A stretch of 64,000 bases of DNA from Phycisphaerae bacterium (GCA_029260215.1 JAJDDQ010000051.1:186001-250000); one strand, 5' to 3'. Numbered from the stretch's first letter, positions 8,490 to 17,384 are shown. Numbers and translations are program-made. Notes: a model not told the origin generated them from the letters alone.

Positions 8490-9641
8490 ATGGACATGAC
8501 AGCGATGACGATGACCGGTTTGGATCTGTTGGCTGCCGGCGATTCCAACGCAATCAAGGATTTGATCAACACGCTCTGCCAGCCGCACTGGTTCTTCATC
8601 ATTGCGTCGGTCGCGATGATTGTGTTTCTGGTCGGCTACCGCACGTTGACCAAGCCGGCCGTTGCTTTGGCGGGCGGGCTTGCGTTTACCGCATTTTACG
8701 TGCTCAGCGGCTTCGATTCCGATTTTCTTTCGATCATTCAAAAGCCCGACAACGTGCCCATCACCATGATGATATATCTGGTGGGCTTTTTCGTGTGGCT
8801 TGCATTCCGACAGGCTGCGGTGAACGACCAGAACATGGAAGAGGGCAAGCCGCTCCTTGAGGCAGGCTCGGACGACAAGGTTCTGGTTTGGCCTGACCTG
8901 GTGTACACGGAGCTGATCGCGTTGGTGCTGTGTACGGTGGCGTTGACGGTTTGGTCGGTTATTTTGCGTGCTCCGCTTGAGCAGCCTGCCAACCCCGCCG
9001 TCATTCCGAACCCATCCAAGGCACCGTGGTACTTCCTCGGTCTCCAGGAGATGCTGGTCTACTTTGATCCGTGGATCGCGGGCGTCTTGCTTCCCGGCCT
9101 GATTATTGTGGGGTTGATCGCGATTCCTTACATCGATCGCAATCCGCGCGGCAACGGCTACTACACGTTGAAGGAACGAAAGTTCGCGATTACGACTTTT
9201 CTGTTCGGCTTCCTGCTGCTGTGGGTGGTGCTGATTGTGTTCGGCACGTTCCTGCGCGGTCCCAACTGGAACTTCTTCGGCCCGTACGAATTCTGGGATC
9301 CGCACAGGCCTGCCGCTTTGTTGAACATCAATCTCGCGGATATTTTCTGGGTACAGTGGCTGGGGCGTGGGATTCCGACCGAGTCTTTCGGCATGCTGCC
9401 GCACTTTGTGGTGCGTGAAGCGCCGGGGATCGTGCTTCTTAGTTTCTACTTCTTCATTCTTCCAGGGATTCTGCGTTACACGGTGTTCCGCAAGATGGGC
9501 AACCAGCTCGGATTCGTCCGATACATGGTCATGATCCAATTGTTTTTGTGGATGGCTTTTGTACCGATCAAGATGGCATTGCGTTGGACGTTGAACTTTA
9601 AGTATTTCGTGGCCATCACGGAAAACTTCCTGAACTTTTAG
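8490..9641 (+). CDS. Cytochrome b, C-terminal (subunit IV-like) subunit of the bc complex
   Basis: The protein has 383 residues and many membrane helices. The central part carries NPSKAPWYFLGLQEML, the Qo-site region in which classical cytochrome b has PEWY; here the glutamate is replaced in the APWYF form. Helices before this (about residues 35-110) are additional compared with the 160-residue subunit IV of b6f, so the protein is an extended form. The C-terminal part has four more hydrophobic stretches. Split b subunits suggest a b6f-like gene architecture. A MITE-like repeat begins 15 bases after the stop and separates this gene from the octahaem subunit. Confidence 0.88.
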   Translation: MDMTAMTMTGLDLLAAGDSNAIKDLINTLCQPHWFFIIASVAMIVFLVGYRTLTKPAVALAGGLAFTAFYVLSGFDSDFLSIIQKPDNVPITMMIYLVGFFVWLAFRQAAVNDQNMEEGKPLLEAGSDDKVLVWPDLVYTELIALVLCTVALTVWSVILRAPLEQPANPAVIPNPSKAPWYFLGLQEMLVYFDPWIAGVLLPGLIIVGLIAIPYIDRNPRGNGYYTLKERKFAITTFLFGFLLLWVVLIVFGTFLRGPNWNFFGPYEFWDPHRPAALLNINLADIFWVQWLGRGIPTESFGMLPHFVVREAPGIVLLSFYFFILPGILRYTVFRKMGNQLGFVRYMVMIQLFLWMAFVPIKMALRWTLNFKYFVAITENFLNF

Positions 9642-9656
9642 GACATTGAAAAAAGG

Positions 9657-9910
9657 TAACAGGTTAGCGATGTGCAATGCTTGCGTATCTTCTGTTCTTT
9701 CCTTGCGAAGGGGAACAATATTTTCCCCCCTTACAAAGGGGGGACACAGGGGGGTTTGGACCGGAATAACGCTTCGGTTCGCAAGAAGAACCTCCCCCGG
9801 CCCCTCCTTCGCAAGGAGGGGAGGAAGAAGGCGACCGTTGCGTTTGTACGAGAAAGTCTCATCCTCGATGTGTTTTTCGTCGTCCGACATTGCATACGGC
9901 TGACCTGTTA
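9657..9910. repeat. MITE-like repeat, family 1 copy A (complete, with terminal inverted repeats)
   Basis: The element is bounded by 23-bp inverted ends that agree at 19 positions (left end TAACAGGTTAGCGATGTGCA; the right end at 9888-9910 reads the same way on the other strand). Inside are two GC-rich palindromic blocks, CCCCCCTTACAAAGGGGGG and CTCCTTCGCAAGGAGG. The flanks GAAAAAAGG and GAAAAAGG look like an imperfect target duplication. Partial copies occur at 34794-35060 and 56585-56708. It has no coding capacity. The rest of the gap (9911-10080) holds no gene. Confidence 0.8.
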
Positions 9911-10080
9911 CGAAAAAGGACAAAGTCGGGCTTCGGATGTGAATTCCGCAGCACAGACCTGAATCAGGTTTCCGGCGAAATTGTGTAGAGCGCATCAATT
10001 GCCGGCGTACCTTGTATTTGTCGCCGGCTGAAAACAGGTGTTCCTGACGGAACGGCCACAACCCCTACGGATTCGCGGAT

Positions 10081-13000
10081 ATGCCGATCCCAACCGAAAC
10101 GCTTCGTAACATGGGCCGCCTCAACCGCTGGTTTGCGCTGAGTTGCTTGGCCATGCTGGCCAGCCTCATCTGGGCGATCTGGGAAGACTACGATCGCCCG
10201 TGGCGCGGCATTCAGGACGACTACATGGTTGCCCAGGCTGCGCTCGCGCACCTGGACTATCTGGACACGCAGACGGAGGCGTACCAGTCGCGTATCGAGA
10301 CTGCCCGTGCAGCCGTTGAGAACGCCAAGGCTGAAGCGGCTGACAAGGCGGATGAGCGTGCCGACCTCGTGAAGCGACAGGACGCTTTGCGTGCCGCGGA
10401 GGATGCGAACAGGATCACATTCGGCAACGCCGAGGCGCTCTTGCAGGTGACGCGCAGCGAGTTCGAGCACGCACTCAGTGTCTATGGCCCGGCTGCGCCG
10501 CAGACCGAGGCCGTTAAGAAACGGGTTGCAGACGAAGAGGCGGAGTTGGCCACGCTGCGGACGGAGAAGGAACGTATCGAGGACGGGCAGCGTGCTGTTC
10601 GCGACCATTTGAAGGCGATCGATTCTCTGGTCGTCGAAGCGGAGAAACGCCTGACCAAGCTGGAAAAAGTCGCCACCGATGCGCAGGACAAGGAAAGCCA
10701 ATACACGAACATTGTGCTGAAGAGCATAATCAATTTTCCGTTGCTGGACTTCACCGCGCCCAAGGGCACGCCTGCGCGACACGAAATCAGGCAACTCGTG
10801 CTGCCCGACATTCGCGCTGAACTCAACTACATGGAAACGTACACAACGGACCGTTGTACCACGTGTCATGTCTCCATTGACGACAGCGCGTTTTCGCGTG
10901 AGGCGTTGGCGCGCAAATTCGAACGATCGCTGCCGGGCATTAACGAGGCGCTTCGTCGCGACGGCATGGATGAGCTTCCGATTCCAGAGCCGCCGGTTCT
11001 CGCGGGCGAGGATGTGCCGGAATTGGAAAAGGGCAAGGTCACCGGATTCTGGTCCTATCTCGATGAGACTCAGAAGCACGACTATTTCAGCCTGTTGTGT
11101 GATGCGGTCAACAACTATCTGACCAGGACGGGGCGCAAGGAGATTCGCGTTGAGCAGCCGTTGCTCGCCCATCCGAATCTTGAGCTTTTCGTGAGCGTGG
11201 ATTCGTCGCATCCGATGACCAAGCTGGGCTGCACGGTGTGTCACGAGGGCAATCCGCAGGAGACCGATTTCGTGCAGGCCGCCCACACACCGGTGGGCCA
11301 CGAGCAGGAGCACGAATGGGCGGAGAAGCATTACGTGACGGCTGCGTTCGTGCCGAATATCACGTTCCACACGGTGGAGCACCACTGGGACAGGCTCATG
11401 CTGCCGCCGCAGTATACGGAGGCTGGTTGCGCCAAGTGTCATTCGGAAGTGGCGGACATTATCTCGTTTCGGGGCGAGGCGCAGGCCAAGAAGCTGAACC
11501 TCGGGCGTGATCTGTTTACGCGTGTGGGGTGCATCAACTGCCACAAAGTCGAGGAGCTTGGCGAGCAGCGCAGAGTCGGGCCTGCTTTGACGCGCGTGGG
11601 TGCGAAGCTGGACTCCAAGTTTACGGATCGCTGGATTCACAGTCCGAAGGAGTTTCGGCCTTCCACGTGGATGCCGCATTTGTTCCTGCAGGAGAACAAC
11701 GGCGCTCACAGTGCGAACGGGTTCGATCCCAACCCGGTGCTGCGTACCGAATCTGAAGTGTCAGCCATCAGTCACTACCTGTTCACGGTTTCTCAGTCGT
11801 GGACTCCGTTGGCGATACCGCAGGATGTGACAGGCGATGCCGATCGCGGGCGAAAACTCTTCACGGAGGTCGGTTGTCTGGCCTGCCACGCCAATGTGAA
11901 GGAATTCGGCAAGGACATGATCGTCGATGATCTGGTGTACGAAGGGCGCAGCGAGCGTGTGGCTGAAGCGCTTTACGACGAGATGGGTTACGTCGAGCGC
12001 GTGAGCTATCTGCTGGAGAACGTGCCCAACGATCGCGATACGGTTTACGCGCCCGAGTCGGTGGGTGATCAGCCGGTTTTTACACGGTTCGCACCGGAGC
12101 TGTCCGCTGTCGGTTCCAAGCTTTCACGTGAGTGGATATTCGCCTGGCTGAAAGACCCCAAAGCGTACTACCCCGCGACGCGCATGCCGTCGCTCCGCCT
12201 GAGCGATCAGGAAGCAATTGATATCACCGAGTATCTCTTGACGCTGAAGGCCAACGAATCGTTCACGCCGCAAAACTTCCCCGACGACAAAGCTCATCGC
12301 GACATGACCGATGAGATGGTGTTTCAACTGTTGGCCGGGCAGAATTCCGAACGCCGTTCGCGCTCGATCATGGAGGACGACGGCGGCGAAATGACCGAGA
12401 TTCTGGTGAAGGTGCTGAGCGGGTATCTTGGCGAAGACGATGCGCGTACGCGTGTGGGTTCGCTGGATGCCGCGTCGAAGCGCAAGTTGTTCCTCGGTAA
12501 CAAGATGATCGCGCACTACGGGTGCAACGCCTGCCACGATATCGGCGGGTTTGAGTCGGCTCCGCCTCCGGGAACGGATCTCTCGCGTTGGGCGGAAAAG
12601 CCGCTTTCGCAGCTTGATTTCGCGTTTTTCAGTACGTCACACGACCACCTGCGCGAAGCGAAGCCGGAAATCTACGGGCATATCTACAGGCCTGAAGACA
12701 CGCAGTTGATCGAATGGTCGCGCGGGGAAAACCCTGAAGAGCGTGTCTCGCATACGCACGCTGCGTTCGCTTGGCACAAGCTGCTCAATCCGCGTTTTTG
12801 GGATCGCGGGAAGATCAAGAAGCCGTACGAAAAACTCAAGATGCCCAATTTCTACTTCACGCAGCAGGAGACCGACGCGCTGGTGACGTACCTGCTTTCG
12901 CGGCGGGAGCCGCGGGTGGGCGAGTCGTTGAAAATTGATTACGACGCGACGCTCAAGGGGGCGATCGCCGAAGGGCGGAATCTGACGCGCAGTCTCAACT

Positions 13001-14055
13001 GCGTGGGCTGTCACAAGATCGAAAACAACGAAGCCGTCGTGCATCAATACTTCCAGAGGGAGGTCGGCGGTGAAATAGAGTTCGACGAAGTCAACGCGCC
13101 GCCCTGGCTTCGCGGTCAGGGTGCGAAGGTGAACTACCCCTGGTTCTACACATTCCTGAACCAAGTCGAGACGCTGCGCCCGTGGTTGAAGGTCCGTATG
13201 CCGAGCTTCAATCTCTCCGAAGACGAAACGGCAACGCTCGTTGAGTACTTCGCCGGGATCGCAGGCGAGGAATCCGGCATTCTTGAAGAACACCTGCACG
13301 ATGTGGACAAGTACCTCGCCAATGTGCATGCGGCTGCGGCGGCGGACGAGGGAGCGCCTGAGGCGGACTCCTGGTATCTCTCCGACAAGCTTCGCGCCAC
13401 GGCTGAGTACCTCGCGGACTACGCGGTCGAAAATCGCCTGGTCCTGATCTACGATGTAGACCCTGCCTTCAACAGTGCCGAAGAAATGGCACCGGGATTC
13501 GAGGAAGTGCGCAAGACTGCGCAATTCACTGCCGATTTGTTCGATGTCGATTTCCCGTTCGCCGAGCAGGCTCGGCCAGTTGTCGACAATAATCGCTTCA
13601 AACGCGGCGAAGAGTTGTTTTACGAGTTGAGGTGTCTCGCCTGCCACGTGCTGGGCGATCCGAACATCCCCGGGTCCAATCCGAATCCGTCAGCACCGAA
13701 TCTGGCGTTGGCACACACGCGGCTGCGGCAGGAATGGGTCCATGAGTGGCTGCAGCAGCCGTCGTGGATGCAGCCGGGTACGAAAATGCCGCAGTTGTTC
13801 GCCGACGGGAATTCCGCTTTTGCCGGTTATACCGAGGACGATAAAGCCCTGCTTGAAGCCAAGTATGGCCAAACAGGTGAGGAGCAGATACAGCTTCTGA
13901 TGGATTTCGTGTACAACGCGGGGGTTCTCAACTACACCGCCACCCAGCCGGGCGGCATCGCGGGGGCTGACGATGGGGACTCCGGTGACGACGATGAAGG
14001 GGACGACGAGGACGAAGACGACGAGGAAGAAGAAGAGGAAGACGAAGAAGAATAG
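10081..14055 (+). CDS. Giant octahaem c-type cytochrome of the bc-complex operon
   Basis: This 1324-residue protein has an N-terminal membrane anchor (about 15-33) and a long coiled coil (about 60-215, rich in Ala/Glu/Lys/Arg). Eight CxxCH haem sites follow, with first cysteines at 259, 384, 450, 484, 599, 815, 974 and 1185. Several occur as monohaem cytochrome c domains with a distal RMPS or KMP methionine motif (e.g. TRMPSLRL, KMPNFYFTQ, VRMPSFNLS, TKMPQLF). The C-terminus is an unusual run of almost only Asp and Glu (about the last 25 residues). Position after cytochrome b suggests it replaces cytochrome c1/f and may also store or relay electrons. Export to the outside of the membrane is inferred. 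Which haems accept electrons from Rieske is unknown. Confidence 0.9.
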   Translation: MPIPTETLRNMGRLNRWFALSCLAMLASLIWAIWEDYDRPWRGIQDDYMVAQAALAHLDYLDTQTEAYQSRIETARAAVENAKAEAADKADERADLVKRQDALRAAEDANRITFGNAEALLQVTRSEFEHALSVYGPAAPQTEAVKKRVADEEAELATLRTEKERIEDGQRAVRDHLKAIDSLVVEAEKRLTKLEKVATDAQDKESQYTNIVLKSIINFPLLDFTAPKGTPARHEIRQLVLPDIRAELNYMETYTTDRCTTCHVSIDDSAFSREALARKFERSLPGINEALRRDGMDELPIPEPPVLAGEDVPELEKGKVTGFWSYLDETQKHDYFSLLCDAVNNYLTRTGRKEIRVEQPLLAHPNLELFVSVDSSHPMTKLGCTVCHEGNPQETDFVQAAHTPVGHEQEHEWAEKHYVTAAFVPNITFHTVEHHWDRLMLPPQYTEAGCAKCHSEVADIISFRGEAQAKKLNLGRDLFTRVGCINCHKVEELGEQRRVGPALTRVGAKLDSKFTDRWIHSPKEFRPSTWMPHLFLQENNGAHSANGFDPNPVLRTESEVSAISHYLFTVSQSWTPLAIPQDVTGDADRGRKLFTEVGCLACHANVKEFGKDMIVDDLVYEGRSERVAEALYDEMGYVERVSYLLENVPNDRDTVYAPESVGDQPVFTRFAPELSAVGSKLSREWIFAWLKDPKAYYPATRMPSLRLSDQEAIDITEYLLTLKANESFTPQNFPDDKAHRDMTDEMVFQLLAGQNSERRSRSIMEDDGGEMTEILVKVLSGYLGEDDARTRVGSLDAASKRKLFLGNKMIAHYGCNACHDIGGFESAPPPGTDLSRWAEKPLSQLDFAFFSTSHDHLREAKPEIYGHIYRPEDTQLIEWSRGENPEERVSHTHAAFAWHKLLNPRFWDRGKIKKPYEKLKMPNFYFTQQETDALVTYLLSRREPRVGESLKIDYDATLKGAIAEGRNLTRSLNCVGCHKIENNEAVVHQYFQREVGGEIEFDEVNAPPWLRGQGAKVNYPWFYTFLNQVETLRPWLKVRMPSFNLSEDETATLVEYFAGIAGEESGILEEHLHDVDKYLANVHAAAAADEGAPEADSWYLSDKLRATAEYLADYAVENRLVLIYDVDPAFNSAEEMAPGFEEVRKTAQFTADLFDVDFPFAEQARPVVDNNRFKRGEELFYELRCLACHVLGDPNIPGSNPNPSAPNLALAHTRLRQEWVHEWLQQPSWMQPGTKMPQLFADGNSAFAGYTEDDKALLEAKYGQTGEEQIQLLMDFVYNAGVLNYTATQPGGIAGADDGDSGDDDEGDDEDEDDEEEEEEDEEE

Positions 14056-14153
14056 CCGACATACAATATGAGTGCTGCGACAGGTTTGCGACAAAAGTTT
14101 CTCGCACGAGCGCTCGAAAGACAGATAAGCCAGTTCCGTTAGGAGACAGCAGG

Positions 14154-14870
14154 ATGAACCGCAAGGCAGTGATTTCCACAATGTGCGCCGTATTTATGGC
14201 CAGCTCGACGTTGGCTATGGCTGAAGGCTCGACCGTCAAGGTTACGGTCAAATGGCAGGGCAAGCCCTACAAAGCCAAGCGCATGAAGAACATGAACAAG
14301 GAGTGTACCGGTTTTCACGCGGGCAAGCCGCCACGCAAAGAGAAAGTCGTGACCAACGAAAACGGCACGCTGGCCAACGTTTTCGTTTATGTCAAGAACG
14401 CCCCCAAGGGTGATTACCCCACCCCCAGTACGCCGGCCAAGCTCGATCAGAAGGGCTGTGTCTACACGCCGCATGTGTTGGGTGTCATGGTTGGGCAGGA
14501 CTTACAGGTCGTCAACAGCGACCCGACCGCGCACAATGTTCACTTCACGCCCAAAAAGAACAAGGAGCTGAACAAGTCCCAGCCGAAGAAAGGCCTCATC
14601 GAAACGCTCAAGTTCAAGCGGGCCGAGATCATGGTTCCGGTCAAGTGCGACGTGCATCCGTGGATGTCCGCCTTTGTCGGCGTGATGGATCACCCGTTCT
14701 TCGGCACCACGCGCGCGGAGGGCACGGTCACGATCGACGGGCTGCCCGGCGGTCAGTACAAGATCATCGCCTGGCACGAAAAATATGGCGAAAAGGAACT
14801 CGACGTTACCGTCGCCACCGGCGAGACCAAAGAAGCGGAAATCACCTACTCGCGCAAGGACAAGAAATAA
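14154..14870 (+). CDS. Secreted cupredoxin-like (plastocyanin-type) protein
   Basis: This 238-residue protein has a clear signal peptide (MNRKAVISTMCAVF..., cleavage near LAMA-EG). The central domain has the mononuclear-copper arrangement: an early His in DPTAHNVHF, then Cys-His-Met in KCDVHPWMSAFVGVM. The C-terminal part (GTVTIDGLPGGQYKIIAWHE) resembles the carboxypeptidase-regulatory-like beta sandwich that often accompanies such domains. It could carry electrons from the octahaem protein to a terminal oxidase. This is inferred from position at the end of the operon. AGGAG precedes the ATG, and a terminator follows the stop. Copper binding is likely but untested. Confidence 0.75.
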   Translation: MNRKAVISTMCAVFMASSTLAMAEGSTVKVTVKWQGKPYKAKRMKNMNKECTGFHAGKPPRKEKVVTNENGTLANVFVYVKNAPKGDYPTPSTPAKLDQKGCVYTPHVLGVMVGQDLQVVNSDPTAHNVHFTPKKNKELNKSQPKKGLIETLKFKRAEIMVPVKCDVHPWMSAFVGVMDHPFFGTTRAEGTVTIDGLPGGQYKIIAWHEKYGEKELDVTVATGETKEAEITYSRKDKK

Positions 14871-14918
14871 ACCGGCCTGAATCGGGCGCACGCCCGGGCG
14901 GTTTCAGAAAAATGTGCA

Positions 14919-14955
14919 GGGGCTGGGGAGACATCGGTCTTCCCAGCCCCTTTGC
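14919..14955 (+). terminator. Rho-independent terminator of the bc-complex operon
   Basis: GGGGCTGGG (14919-14927) pairs with CCCAGCCCC (14942-14950), then TTTGCTGTT. It lies about 50 bases after the cupredoxin gene. Confidence 0.75.
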
Positions 14956-15054
14956 TGTTCTTCAGGCGGGTTGCGAAGGTTTTGCGTCGTTGTGGGCATT
15001 GGCGGTATAGTGTTCCGAACGGGCGCGGGGTGTCACGGGGGGCGTGCTCTTTGC

Positions 15055-15082
15055 GTCCGCGCGAACTGAAGTTCACGGCTCG
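15055..15082 (+). repeat. 28-nt hairpin repeat, family 2 (copy 1)
   Basis: Begins GTCCGCGCGAACTGAAGTTC and ends CGGCTCG. The arms CGCGAACT and AGTTCACG fold around GA with one mismatch. It lies 44 bases before the ctaA start. Confidence 0.85.
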
Positions 15083-15126
15083 TTGCGTTGTGTTGAAATC
15101 GGCGTTGTTTTTGGAAATCGCTTGCG

Positions 15127-16140
15127 ATGGACCGTTGCATGCAAGAAATATCGGACGACACCATCAATACAACATGCCCGCCTTCGAGGCGGGCAAGCCA
15201 CCCGTCGAATCCATCCGCCGGGTCTCGTCGTGGTAGAGGGTTGTATCGTCTGGCGATTCTTGGGGCGGTGAGCACGCTGTTCCTTGTTTTTTGGGGCGGG
15301 ACGGTGACCAGTAACGACGCGGGGATGGCTTTTCCTGATTGGCCTACGGTCGAGGGGCAGAACATGTTCGTCTATCCGCCGAGCAAGTGGGTGGGTGACA
15401 AATTCTACGAGCACACGCATAGGTTGGCAGGTGCGTTTGTGGGTGTGGTGATGATCGTGCTGGCTTATGGGACGCAGCGTCTTGAGCCGCGTCGCTCGGT
15501 GCGTGTGCTGGGGTGGATTTTGCTGGCTGGTGTCATCGCACAGGGCGTCATGGGCGGGGTTCGTGTCCGGTTGGATTCGGTGCCGTTCGCGATTGCGCAT
15601 GGTTGTTTCGGGCAAGTGTTCTTTTCCGCTGTTGTGTGCATGGCTGTTGTCATGTCGCGCGGGTGGTCCGAGTCGTCGGGCGAAGCTCCGGTGTACGGGC
15701 GGGGGCTGAAGTGGTTCTGCGTGTTCACGACGCTGGTCGTTTTCTGCCAGCTTATTGCGGGTGCGGTGTATCGACACACGGGGCAGGGGCTGGCGATACA
15801 CGTGGGTGGTGCCATAGGTGTGACGCTGGTGGTGAGCTGGCTGGCGATGTGGGTATCGGGTGAATATCACCAATATCGATTGATGAATCGCCTTGTGCGG
15901 ATATTGGCTGGCTTGTTCGTGGTTCAGCTCGCGTTGGGTGTTGGGGCGTATGTGTCCACGATGGACTACGATGCAGCCCGTCCGGCGACGCTGGTTGAAT
16001 GGCTCGTGCCGTCGTTGCATGTGGCTGTCGGCGCATCGATTCTGGCGATCAGTTCCGCTCTGGCTGTGAGCGTGTTTCAGGTGTCGCGTCGTGGCACGCA
16101 ATCGGCAGACACTTTGTTATCGGGAGCAACCACCGCATGA
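15127..16140 (+). CDS. ctaA: Haem A synthase (COX15/CtaA)
   Basis: The 337-residue membrane protein has eight hydrophobic helices and the conserved histidines of haem A synthase in their usual contexts: EHTHRLAGAFVG, FAIAHGCFGQV, VYRHTGQGLAIHVGGA and SLHVAVGAS. It oxidises the C8 methyl of haem O to make haem A for cytochrome c oxidase. Its stop overlaps the cyoE start (ATGA), so the two are translationally coupled. The first 37 codons are odd: they read through a dispersed GC hairpin repeat (15166-15213) giving TCPPSRRASHPSNPSAG, and are not conserved in the family. A TTG at 15241 just before the first helix is an alternative start. Confidence 0.9.
   Translation: MDRCMQEISDDTINTTCPPSRRASHPSNPSAGSRRGRGLYRLAILGAVSTLFLVFWGGTVTSNDAGMAFPDWPTVEGQNMFVYPPSKWVGDKFYEHTHRLAGAFVGVVMIVLAYGTQRLEPRRSVRVLGWILLAGVIAQGVMGGVRVRLDSVPFAIAHGCFGQVFFSAVVCMAVVMSRGWSESSGEAPVYGRGLKWFCVFTTLVVFCQLIAGAVYRHTGQGLAIHVGGAIGVTLVVSWLAMWVSGEYHQYRLMNRLVRILAGLFVVQLALGVGAYVSTMDYDAARPATLVEWLVPSLHVAVGASILAISSALAVSVFQVSRRGTQSADTLLSGATTA
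15166..15213 (+). repeat. GC hairpin repeat, family 3 (copy 1), inside the ctaA frame
   Basis: AACATGCCCGCCTTCGAGGC is followed by GGGCAAGCCACCC and GTCGAAT. The stem GCCCGCC/GGCGGGC closes on TTCGA. A second copy lies at 36575-36615. If ATG 15127 is used, the repeat is translated. Confidence 0.8.
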
Positions 16141-17036
16141 GCGCCGCTGTGATGCAATCCGCCGTTCAGTCTCCGGCTCGCTGGAAGGACCATATCGACG
16201 CAGCCAAGCCCCGGTTGACGGCGCTTGTGGCCGTCGCTGTGGCGGTGGGTTTTCATCTGGCTGCGGATTCTCTGGAATCGTCCTGGCCGACGCTGGTGTG
16301 GACGTGTGTTGGCATGTTGGCTGTCGTGGGAGGCGCCAACGCGGTCAATCAGGTTCTCGAGCGCAAGCACGACGCACGCATGCTGCGAACGGCTGATCGT
16401 CCGGTGGCGTCCGGGCGCATCGGCGGTCGCCACGTACTCGCGTGGGCCGTCCCTGTTTCGGTCGCCGGACTGGTCTGTCTGTTACAGTCCGCTGGTTCGC
16501 TCGGCGCGTTGCTGGCTGCTATCGCGTGGGTGCTTTATGTCGCGGTCTACACACCATTGAAGCGCGTGACTCCGTGGTCGGTTGTGGTGGGTGCGATTCC
16601 GGGTGCGTTGCCGCCCGTTGTGGGATGGGTGGCCGCCGGCGGTGAGCTTGGGCTGGCTCCTTTCTCATTGTTTGCGGTGATGGTCGTGTGGCAACTGCCG
16701 CACTTCTTCGCTATCGCGTGGATGTACTGCGATGATTATGCGAACGCTGGCTATCGTGTGCTCCCCGTTGTCGATCGCACGGGGCGGCGGCTGATCGCAC
16801 AGATGATCGGCTACTCGATTCTGCTTATTCCGGTGAGTTTGCTGCCGACGTACATTGGGCTTACTGGTTCGACCTATTACTTCGGCGCGTTCGTTCTGGG
16901 GTTTGCGTTTCTCGCGTTTTCAGTGGAGGTCGTCCGCCTGCGCACCCGAGCCAGCGCCGCGCAGCATCTGATGGCATCGCTTTCCTACCTGACGCTCCTG
17001 TTCGCGCTGATGGTGGTGGACAAGGTTAGTGCCTGA
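16137..17036 (+). CDS. cyoE: Protohaem IX farnesyltransferase (haem O synthase)
   Basis: This is a UbiA-family prenyltransferase of 299 residues, within the usual range. The polyprenyl-diphosphate/Mg site is visible in NQVLERKHDARMLRT, followed by RPVASGRI. The second aspartate region lies near FAIAWMYCDDYANAGYRVLP, with WQLPHFFAI just before it, typical of CyoE/CtaB. It farnesylates haem B to haem O, the substrate of CtaA. The ATG overlaps the ctaA stop by four bases. No cytochrome oxidase structural genes lie beside the pair in this window. Confidence 0.93.
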   Translation: MSAAVMQSAVQSPARWKDHIDAAKPRLTALVAVAVAVGFHLAADSLESSWPTLVWTCVGMLAVVGGANAVNQVLERKHDARMLRTADRPVASGRIGGRHVLAWAVPVSVAGLVCLLQSAGSLGALLAAIAWVLYVAVYTPLKRVTPWSVVVGAIPGALPPVVGWVAAGGELGLAPFSLFAVMVVWQLPHFFAIAWMYCDDYANAGYRVLPVVDRTGRRLIAQMIGYSILLIPVSLLPTYIGLTGSTYYFGAFVLGFAFLAFSVEVVRLRTRASAAQHLMASLSYLTLLFALMVVDKVSA

Positions 17037-17060
17037 CGCGCCCGCCGTGCGCGTTTTCGA

Positions 17061-17228
17061 TCAGAAAATCATAGGCCTCTGCCAGCCGAAGTGCCCCGCG
17101 AGCGTCCAATAAGCGAACAAGCCCAGCGCGGGCAGGACGAGCAGACGCCACAGTTTTCGCGGCGGCAGATTGAGCAGCAGCGCGATCAGCGTCAGACTGA
17201 GAAACCCCCAGACGTACCAGTGCGTCAT
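17061..17228 (-). CDS. Small two-helix membrane protein, 55 aa
   Basis: The peptide starts MTHWYVWGFLSLTLIALLLN and has a second hydrophobic segment (LLVLPALGLFAYWTLAG) with a short PPRK loop between. AGGAG lies nine bases before the ATG, which makes the start convincing. It points towards cyoE and ends 24 bases from it. I do not recognise the family. The nearby respiratory genes raise the possibility of a small assembly or stabilising subunit, but nothing in the sequence proves this. Upstream in-frame codons run through repeats and are unlikely to be translated. Confidence 0.6.
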   Translation of the reverse strand: MTHWYVWGFLSLTLIALLLNLPPRKLWRLLVLPALGLFAYWTLAGHFGWQRPMIF

Positions 17229-17356
17229 TTCCCCAAGCTCCTTTCGACGTCTGAAAACAGACGCCCACCTCCGCAAGCGTGATTCCCCATGTGCCGAAAA
17301 AGAATCATAGCGAGTTTGAGGAATTCGTGATGGTTTTCGCGGAAAGCGCTTGGAGA

Positions 17357-17384
17357 GTCCGCGCGAACTGAAGTTCACGGCTCG
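17357..17384 (+). repeat. 28-nt hairpin repeat, family 2 (copy 2)
   Basis: Same sequence as the copy at 17514, including the ten bases before it (CGCTTGGAGA), so 17347-17384 and 17504-17541 form a 38-bp direct repeat. Confidence 0.85.

Noticed and set aside
9690-9850. GC palindromes taken as simple terminators
   Set aside because: They are part of a larger repeated element with terminal inverted repeats and other copies; terminator action is possible but not the best description.
7548-11709. Long minus-strand frames opposite the bc operon
   Set aside because: They lie antisense to conserved Rieske, cytochrome b and cytochrome c genes, show His/Arg/Gln-rich noise and have no ribosome-binding sites.
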